DNA of 64,000 nucleotides from Isoptericola halotolerans (GTDB lineage: Bacteria > Actinomycetota > Actinomycetes > Actinomycetales > Cellulomonadaceae), in NCBI RefSeq assembly GCF_013149785.1, contig NZ_JABEZU010000001.1, positions 1,240,001 to 1,304,000 on the forward strand, read 5' to 3'. Position numbers and translations under genes: made by a program. Positions 58,599-64,000 of this stretch are shown here, one piece after another. Under the pieces are notes generated by a model. That model was not told the origin of the DNA. It saw only the letters and a list, made by a program, of their open reading frames with translations, and searched no databases. The stretch's first letter is position 1. Every line of letters starts with the position of its first letter.

Positions 58599-59863
58599 CC
58601 GACACCCGCACCACGCCGTCCGGACCGGACGCCGTGCTGATCTCCTCCGGCGTCGAGGGCGGCGTGCGCGACCAGGTCCGCGCCTGGTGGCACCGGGTGC
58701 GCGGCGGGGAGATGGGCGCCCTGCCGGCCTCTGCCGGCATCGTGGTGCTGACGGTCCTCTTCGCCTTCCTCAGCCCGTTCTTCCTCACCGAGCGGAACTT
58801 CGCGAACCTGCTCACCCAGGCCGCCACGCTCGTCATGCTCGCGATGGCGCTGACGTTCGTGCTGCTCCTGGGCGAGATCGACCTGTCCGCCGGCGTGACG
58901 TCGGGCATGACCATGGCGCTCTTCGTGGTCCTCAACAACGTCTTCGGCGTCGCGTGGCCGCTCGCGCTCCTCGCCGCCTTCGGGGCGGGCCTCGCCACCG
59001 GGCTGGTCATCGGGTTCTTCGTGGCGAAGGTCGGCATCCCGTCGTTCGTGGTGACGCTCGGGCTCTTCCTGGGCTACCAGGGACTGGCGCTGACGATCAT
59101 CGGCGACGGCGGTCTGTACCGGTTGCAGGTCCCCGAGATCCTCGCCATCCAGAATGCCAACCTGCCGGTGTGGGCCGGCTGGGTGATGCTCCTGGTGATC
59201 CTCGCCGTCGTGTCGGCGACCTCCGTGCTGGACCGTCGCCGTCGGACGCGGGCAGGCGTCCCCAACCGCACGATCACGCTGCTGTGGGCCAAGCTGGGAG
59301 TGGTGGTGGTGGTCGGTGGGGCGGTCGTGGGTGTGCTCAGCCAGAACCGCTCCGCCTCCCCGGCGAACGAGCTGGCCGGGGTGCCCGTCGTGGTGCCGAT
59401 CGTCCTGACGATCCTGTGGCTCGGCACCTTCCTCCTCGACCGGACCCGGTTCGGCCGGTACGTGTACTCGGTCGGTGGCAACGCCGAGGCCGCGCGCCGC
59501 GCCGGCATCAACGTGCGCCTGATCCGGTGGTCCGGCTTCATGCTCTGCTCCACGCTCGCCGTGGTGGCCGGGCTGTTCTCGATCAGCAAGGTCGGCTCGA
59601 TCGACGCCGCGGCGGGGCGCGAGATCGTCCTGTCCGGCGTGGCCGCGGCCGTCGTGGGCGGCGTGTCGCTCTTCGGCGGGCGCGGGCGGCTGCTCAACGC
59701 GGCGGTCGGCGCACTGGTCATCGCGATCATCACCAACGGGCTGGGCCTGCTCAACCTGCCGGCCGGCGTGAACTTCATGGTCACCGGCAGCGTGCTGGTC
59801 CTCGCCGCGACCGTCGACGCCGTGTCGCGCTCGCGGGCGTCGGGGATGGTGCGACGCAACTAG
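58595..59863 (+). CDS. xylH: xylose-type ABC transporter permease
   Basis: A 422-residue permease of the ribose/xylose branch. FAFLSPFFLTERNFANLLTQAATLVMLAMALTFVLLLGEIDLSAGVT (about 50-97) is the family signature. VGGNAEAARRAGINVRLIRWSGFMLCSTLAVVAGLFSISKVGS and GGVSLFGGRGRLLNAAVGALVIAIITNGLGLLNL follow. A charged loop at about 208-225 (DRRRRTRAGVPNR) and additional helices make it longer than RbsC, as typical for XylH. It ends the operon. Confidence 0.92.
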   Translation: MTDTRTTPSGPDAVLISSGVEGGVRDQVRAWWHRVRGGEMGALPASAGIVVLTVLFAFLSPFFLTERNFANLLTQAATLVMLAMALTFVLLLGEIDLSAGVTSGMTMALFVVLNNVFGVAWPLALLAAFGAGLATGLVIGFFVAKVGIPSFVVTLGLFLGYQGLALTIIGDGGLYRLQVPEILAIQNANLPVWAGWVMLLVILAVVSATSVLDRRRRTRAGVPNRTITLLWAKLGVVVVVGGAVVGVLSQNRSASPANELAGVPVVVPIVLTILWLGTFLLDRTRFGRYVYSVGGNAEAARRAGINVRLIRWSGFMLCSTLAVVAGLFSISKVGSIDAAAGREIVLSGVAAAVVGGVSLFGGRGRLLNAAVGALVIAIITNGLGLLNLPAGVNFMVTGSVLVLAATVDAVSRSRASGMVRRN

Positions 59864-59894
59864 GTCGCGCCCTACCATCCCGGTGACCAGGGCT

Positions 59895-60788
59895 TCAGTC
59901 CTGCGTGCGGGTGAGGTCGGCAACGGAGTCGCCCGGGGTGAACCCGGCGGCGAGATAGGTGGCGAGGGCGCCCGTGTTGGAGCTCTCGGCGACGACGGCT
60001 GCGGCCGACGCGCCGTGCTGCCGCAGCGCGTGCGCACCGGCGAGCGTGATGGCCGTGCCGTAACCGTGGCCTCGGTGGTCGCGGTGCACCCCCATCGGTT
60101 CGACGAGGCCGGGGCGCCCGTCCCCGGCCGTCCAGACGGTGGCGACGGCGACGGGCTGATCGGTGTCGTCGTACCCGACGAGGTGGTGGGCGAGGTCCGC
60201 GAACGGGCCTGTCGCCATCGTGGTCCACCGTCGAGCGACCCGCTGCCCGTCCTCGGCACTCGGCGTCGTGCCCCGGAACGCGGACCAGTGCACCGCCGTC
60301 CACCTCTCCGCCTCGGCGGGGCCGACCTCCTCGACCCGCAACGCTGCCTCGCGGGGACGAGCGGGGACGGGACCGGTCAGGTCGAGATGCAGCGGCGTCC
60401 AGGGTTCGTCCTCGTCCCAACCCTGGGCGCGGAGCCGCGCCCGCAGCGCGTGCATGCCGCGGGCCTCGACGGACACCGTCCCGGACCGAAGCACGCGACC
60501 ACTCGTGAGGTCGGCCGCGACCCGGCGCGCGAGACGGTCGTCGTCGAGGACGGAGGGCTTCATCGCCAGGCGGAGGAGGTCGTCGCCGTCGAGCATCCCG
60601 ATCGCCACGACTGATCCGTGGACCGACCAGCACCGCAGGTCCGCGGCCAACCTCTCCGCGCCGGCCGTCGAGTGCCACCCGAGGTCTCCGGGATGCAGGA
60701 ATCCCTTCCAGCCGGCGGTCTGCCACTCGCTCAGGGTCCGGGCGATCTCGGGGAGCTGAGCGACGGTCGGCGTCGTGAGGGTGGTCAT
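59895..60788 (-). CDS. GNAT N-acetyltransferase, tandem domain
   Basis: A 297-residue protein. The N-terminal half (WHSTAGAERLAADLRCW, SGTVSVEARGMHALRARLRAQGWDE) looks like a degenerate GNAT unit. The C-terminal half has LVEPMGVHRDHRGHGYGTAITLAGAHALRQHGASAAAVVAESSNTGALATYLAAGF, with the R-x-x-G-x-G acetyl-CoA site. The acceptor is unknown. The ATG at 60788 gives a sensible N-terminus. It is separated from the ECF operon by 25 bp on the same strand and may be its last gene. Confidence 0.8.
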   Translation of the reverse strand: MTTLTTPTVAQLPEIARTLSEWQTAGWKGFLHPGDLGWHSTAGAERLAADLRCWSVHGSVVAIGMLDGDDLLRLAMKPSVLDDDRLARRVAADLTSGRVLRSGTVSVEARGMHALRARLRAQGWDEDEPWTPLHLDLTGPVPARPREAALRVEEVGPAEAERWTAVHWSAFRGTTPSAEDGQRVARRWTTMATGPFADLAHHLVGYDDTDQPVAVATVWTAGDGRPGLVEPMGVHRDHRGHGYGTAITLAGAHALRQHGASAAAVVAESSNTGALATYLAAGFTPGDSVADLTRTQD

Positions 60789-60813
60789 CCGGTGCGAGCG
60801 TACCCGTCCCGGC

Positions 60814-61395
60814 TCAGTCGTCCAGGCCGCGCGCCCGCAGCGCCTCACCGAGCGCGTCGGCCTGTCGCAGGGCGCCCACGACGAGGGGGACCGCGAACGC
60901 CCGGACGTCGCGCTCACGCCCTCGGGCCCGTTGGGCGTCGCGGACGCCCCCGGCGAGGGCCGCGAGGACAGGCACGGAGCGCACGGCCAGGGCGAGCACC
61001 AGGGCGGCCCGCTCCGCATCCACGCCCAGGCGCCGCCACGGGTGCAGCCCCCGCTCGAGGGCGTCCAGCAGGAGCGACGTCGGCGTCGTGAGCGTCACGA
61101 GCCCCGCCAGCGCGACGAGCGCGACGAGCCGGGTGGTGAGCACGGCCGCGGAGACCGGGCCGAGGGTGGCCCACTGGACCGCCACGACCACCGGCACGAA
61201 CCAGCGCAGCGGGCGCACCTGGGACCACAGCGCCCGCGGGCCCAGCCGGGCGACGGCGTACAGCGCCACCACACCGACGACGGCGGCGCCCACCCCCGTG
61301 GGTGTGCTCACGGCGAGCAGCGCGAGCGAGCAGGCGCACAGCCCCCACAGCTTGGCGCCGGCACCGAGACGGTGGAGCACGGAGGTGGTCGGCAC
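60814..61395 (-). CDS. bioN: ECF transporter T component (BioN/CbiQ-like)
   Basis: A 193-residue membrane protein with about five helices; LHRLGAGAKLWGLCACSLALLAVS opens it. The two coupling motifs with Ala-Arg-Gly are visible as RDAQRARGRE (about 153-162) and EALRARGLDD at the end. T components join the ATPase to a substrate-specific S protein. GTG lies 3 nt after the ATPase stop. Small size and the pairing with a short ATPase suggest the biotin (BioN) type; cobalt or other vitamins are alternatives. Confidence 0.83.
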   Translation of the reverse strand: MPTTSVLHRLGAGAKLWGLCACSLALLAVSTPTGVGAAVVGVVALYAVARLGPRALWSQVRPLRWFVPVVVAVQWATLGPVSAAVLTTRLVALVALAGLVTLTTPTSLLLDALERGLHPWRRLGVDAERAALVLALAVRSVPVLAALAGGVRDAQRARGRERDVRAFAVPLVVGALRQADALGEALRARGLDD

Positions 61396-61398
61396 GGC

Positions 61399-62082
61399 TC
61401 AGGCGCCCATGAGCCGGCGGTAGGCGGGCACGGCGACCGCCGGGACGTCGTCGACCACCACGCGGCCGCCGTCGACCACCAGGACGCGGTCGAAGCCCGT
61501 CACCAGCTCCAGGTCGTGGGTGACGAGCACGACGTGCTGGTCGAGGGCGGCGAGCCGTTCGGCGACGGCGCGGGTGTTGCGCAGGTCGAGCAGGGTGGTC
61601 GGTTCGTCGGCCACCACCAGCCGTGGGTCGGTGACGAGCACGCTCGTCAGGGCCAGGAGCTGCTTCTGACCGCCGGAGAGCAGGTGCGCGGGGTGGTCGG
61701 CGTGGCCGGCGAGGCCGTGCCGGTCGAGCTCGGCAGCCACCCGTGCAGCGACCTCGACCTTCGACAGCCCCGAGCGGCGCAGGGAGTAGGCGACGTCCTC
61801 GGCGACGGTCGGCATGATGATCTGCGCGTCGGGGTCGGTGAAGACGAAACCCACACGGCGCCGCACCTCGCGGCCACGCCGTCGGGTGTCGAGACCGTCG
61901 ACGCTCACACGTCCCGAGGACGGCAGCACCAGCCCGTTGAGCAGGCGTGCCAGCGTCGACTTGCCCGACCCGTTCGCACCGATCACGGCGACGCGCCGCT
62001 CGCGGAGGCGCAGCGACACGTCGTGCAGCACCTCGCGCTCGCCGTGGCGCACGTGCACGCCCTCCAGCACCACCTCGGTCAC
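61399..62082 (-). CDS. bioM: ECF transporter ATPase (BioM-like)
   Basis: A 227-residue ATPase. Walker A IGANGSGKSTLARLLNG (about 33-49), FVFTDPDAQIIMPTVAEDVAYSL (Q-loop region typical of ECF ATPases, DPDAQ), signature LLSGGQKQLLALTSVLVTDPRLVVADEPTTLLDLRN, and VTHDLELVTGFDRV. Its short length fits BioM. GTG at 62082 overlaps the thiolase stop by 4 bp. No S component (for example BioY) is in the window; it may lie right of the edge. Confidence 0.86.
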   Translation of the reverse strand: MTEVVLEGVHVRHGEREVLHDVSLRLRERRVAVIGANGSGKSTLARLLNGLVLPSSGRVSVDGLDTRRRGREVRRRVGFVFTDPDAQIIMPTVAEDVAYSLRRSGLSKVEVAARVAAELDRHGLAGHADHPAHLLSGGQKQLLALTSVLVTDPRLVVADEPTTLLDLRNTRAVAERLAALDQHVVLVTHDLELVTGFDRVLVVDGGRVVVDDVPAVAVPAYRRLMGA

Positions 62083-63179
62083 CGGACCACCTCGACCAGC
62101 AGCGCGACCCCGACGCCGCCGGCGGCTGCGGCCGTCGCGAGACCCAGGGTGCCCGCGGGCGCACCACCGGCGACCAGCCGGGCGAACAGCCGGACCACCG
62201 CGACGGCCCCGCTCGCGCCGAAGGGATGGCCCAGGCCCAGGGTGCCGCCGTCGGGGCTCCACCGCGGGTCGTCGCCCACCTCCAGGTCCTCGGTGACCGC
62301 GAGCGCCTGGGCGGCGAACGCCTCGACGAGCTCGACCGCCGCGACCTCGTCGAGAGCGACCCCGGCCCGGGAGCACGCGGCCCGGACCGCGGCCACCGGC
62401 GCGAGCATCGGCCACGCGGGGTCGGCCCCGCAGGTGGCGGTCGCGACGACCCGCAGGCCCGGCGACCCACCGCGAGCGCCGTCGTGCACCAGGACGACGG
62501 CGGCCGCGCCGTCACCCACCGGTGCGGCGGAGGCCGCGGTCACCGTCCCACGGGGCGCGAACGCCCCGGGGAGCCGGTCGAGCACACGCGTGTCCAGGGT
62601 CCGGGCATGCTCGTCCCGGTCCAGGGCGCCGACCGCGACGGTCTCGGCGGCGAACCGGCCGGCCGCGTGCGCCGCGAGGACCCGAGCGTGCGAGCGGACC
62701 GCCCAGCGGTGCTGGCGCTCGCGGTCGACGCCGCGGACCTGGGCGAGCCGCTCGGCCGCCGGTCCCAGGCCGGGGTCGGCCCACGGCGGCGGGGTGAACG
62801 ACGCAGGGGAGTAGGTCACGGGGCCGTGCGCCCGCACGGGCGCACGCGACCCGCTCTCCACGCCGCCGGCCAGCACGGTGCCCGCCTGCCCGGCGTCGAT
62901 CAGCGCGGCGCCCGTGACGATCGCGGCCAGGCCGGAGGCGCACTGCCGGTCCACGGTGACGCCCGGTGCGGTCAGCCCGGTGGCGAGGGCGGCTCGCCGG
63001 GCGACGTTGCCACCGTGGCCCGCGGCGTTGCCGAGCACGACGTCGTCGACGGTGTCGGCCCGGGCGTCCTGCCCGGCGGCGGCCAGGACGGCCGCGGCCA
63101 GCGTCGTCTCGTCTGTGGCCGCGTGGCCCCGGCCCGCGACGCCCACCCAGGTGCGCCGTGCGGCGACGATCACGCTCAC
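62079..63179 (-). CDS. thiolase family protein (acetyl-CoA acyltransferase)
   Basis: A 366-residue thiolase. VDRQCASGLAAIVTGAALIDAGQAGTVLAGGVESGS holds the nucleophilic Cys at about residue 81. VELVEAFAAQALAV carries the His-region equivalent (normally NEAFA, here VEAFA), and GGTLGLGHPFGASGAVAVVRLF the GHP motif. The final CxG motif of classical thiolases appears as TLGLATAAAAGGVGVALLVEV, with no Cys. It is therefore a divergent condensing or cleaving enzyme. It is translationally coupled to both the acyl ligase and the ECF ATPase. Confidence 0.85.
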   Translation of the reverse strand: MSVIVAARRTWVGVAGRGHAATDETTLAAAVLAAAGQDARADTVDDVVLGNAAGHGGNVARRAALATGLTAPGVTVDRQCASGLAAIVTGAALIDAGQAGTVLAGGVESGSRAPVRAHGPVTYSPASFTPPPWADPGLGPAAERLAQVRGVDRERQHRWAVRSHARVLAAHAAGRFAAETVAVGALDRDEHARTLDTRVLDRLPGAFAPRGTVTAASAAPVGDGAAAVVLVHDGARGGSPGLRVVATATCGADPAWPMLAPVAAVRAACSRAGVALDEVAAVELVEAFAAQALAVTEDLEVGDDPRWSPDGGTLGLGHPFGASGAVAVVRLFARLVAGGAPAGTLGLATAAAAGGVGVALLVEVVR

Positions 63180-64000
63180 CGCAGCACCGTCAGGTCGCCC
63201 GCGTCAGCCGTCGGGTGGTTCCCGGCGAAGAAGGCCCCGAGCACGGCGCGGGCCGGCTTGCCGTCTCCCGTGCGCGGCAGGCCGTCCACCCGGTACCAGC
63301 GACGCGGCCGCTGGGCGGGGGCCAGGGTGGCGCGGGCGACGCGCTCCAGGTGCGCTCGCAGACCGGGGCGGTCGTCGGCCTCGACGACGGCGACGACGAC
63401 CGCGCCGAGCCGGCGGTGCGGGGCGCCGGCCACGACGACGTCGCGCACCCCGGGGACGGGGCGCAGCGCCGCCTCGACGTCCTCGGGCACCACGGTGGCG
63501 CCCGCCGTCAGGACGGCACCGTCGCCACGACCCCGGAGGGTCAGGGCCGGGGCGTCGCCCAGCACGCCCGGCAGCTCCGCGAGGTCACCCACGGTGGCCC
63601 ACGCACCGTCCCGCCGCAGGGGACCTCTGGCCCCGGCGAGATAGCCGAGGGAGACCCACGGCGAGCGCACCCAGACCTCGCCGAGGCTCGTGCCCGGCAG
63701 GGGGCGGACGGCGAGCTCGACCTCGGGGAACGCCCGCAGGCCGGTGCCGGTGTCCACGGCGACGAAGCTCAGCTCGACGGCGCCGTAGTAGGCCACGACC
63801 TCGATGCCGTGGGCCGCGGCACGCTCACGCTGGACCGGGTCGAGCCCGGCGCCGCCGACGACGGCGGTACGCAGCCGCGAGGGCGCCCCGCCGTCGAGGG
63901 CGTCGAGCACGTCGTCCAGGCGGGAGGGCACGAGGTGGACGACGTCGCCGGTGGCCAGCGCGGCGGTCGTCGCGGACGTCCCGGGGGCGAGGTGTGCGCA
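63176..64000 (-). CDS. AMP-binding acyl-CoA ligase, C-terminal part
   Basis: The frame runs off the right edge, so start and N-terminal domain are missing; about 274 residues are visible. RTAVVGGAGLDPVQRERAA and VVAYYGAVELSFVAVD match the adenylate-forming motif around the YG-x-x-E loop. WVRSPWVSLGYL, then ATVGDLAEL with the hinge Asp, and PRTGDGKPARAVL with the C-terminal catalytic Lys follow. MenE-like or fatty-acyl ligases are similar. Overlap with the thiolase by 4 bp implies one pathway activating and processing an acyl substrate. Confidence 0.87.
   Translation of the reverse strand, partial: CAHLAPGTSATTAALATGDVVHLVPSRLDDVLDALDGGAPSRLRTAVVGGAGLDPVQRERAAAHGIEVVAYYGAVELSFVAVDTGTGLRAFPEVELAVRPLPGTSLGEVWVRSPWVSLGYLAGARGPLRRDGAWATVGDLAELPGVLGDAPALTLRGRGDGAVLTAGATVVPEDVEAALRPVPGVRDVVVAGAPHRRLGAVVVAVVEADDRPGLRAHLERVARATLAPAQRPRRWYRVDGLPRTGDGKPARAVLGAFFAGNHPTADAGDLTVLR

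Overview
This is a very GC-rich window packed with small overlapping operons. The gene set is typical of high-GC Gram-positive bacteria: DUF3039, DUF2017, DUF3054, DUF4349, ClpS-DUF2017, MsiK-style sugar ABC systems without a local ATPase, and many start codons 6-7 nt after a TAnnnT box. GH20 hexosaminidase, GH62 arabinofuranosidase, CebR-like boxes and several sugar importers suggest a polysaccharide-degrading member of the Micrococcales (Cellulomonadaceae or Promicromonosporaceae type). That placement is an inference. No rRNA, IS element, prophage or CRISPR array was seen.

Left part (1-12.9 kb): amino-sugar and D-amino-acid use. A truncated GH20 hexosaminidase is translationally coupled to an N-acyl-D-amino-acid deacylase-like amidohydrolase, a DSD1-like PLP enzyme and a RidA protein. 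After a DUF4349 lipoprotein come a ROK repressor, a sugar-binding lipoprotein, two permeases, a ROK sugar kinase, a second paralogous binding protein and nagB. From 12.9 to 25.3 kb lies housekeeping and accessory content: DUF3039 plus DEAD/DEAH helicase, a stand-alone maltokinase cap-like protein, a secreted GH62 enzyme with two operator-like palindromes, pncB, clpS-DUF2017, a coiled-coil envelope/stress operon, murI-MBL-DUF3054, rdgB and rph.

Middle (25.4-32.4 kb): a LytTR regulator and LytS-type kinase are coupled to a sodium/solute symporter and DUF485 protein. Divergent from them is a second DUF4212-symporter pair, giving a probable two-component-controlled acetate/pyruvate uptake locus. 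From 32.5 to 50.6 kb runs a purine and ureide catabolic island: hpxO-uraH-uraD, an XRE-cupin regulator, allB-pucG-allC, a GNAT protein, a four-gene nitrate/taurine-type ABC importer, a fused xanthine dehydrogenase with its FAD subunit, an 8-oxoguanine deaminase-like enzyme, XdhC and a MocA-like nucleotidyltransferase. Three copies of a 15-bp motif (GTTAAG-N2-AT-N-ACTT) sit in front of the regulator, allB and the ABC operon and define a likely regulon. A 15-codon leader ORF is coupled to allB.

Right part (50.6-64 kb): an ABC-F protein, a degenerate NUDIX protein, thioredoxin, tRNA-Leu, Bcp, a GroES-like protein, two identical tRNA-Lys genes, trmB, a xylFGH-type importer with CebR-like and other LacI-type boxes, a GNAT protein, and an ECF transporter (A and T subunits) coupled to a thiolase and a truncated acyl-CoA ligase. 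Unusually long intergenic hairpins (17-31 bp arms) recur at gene ends throughout.
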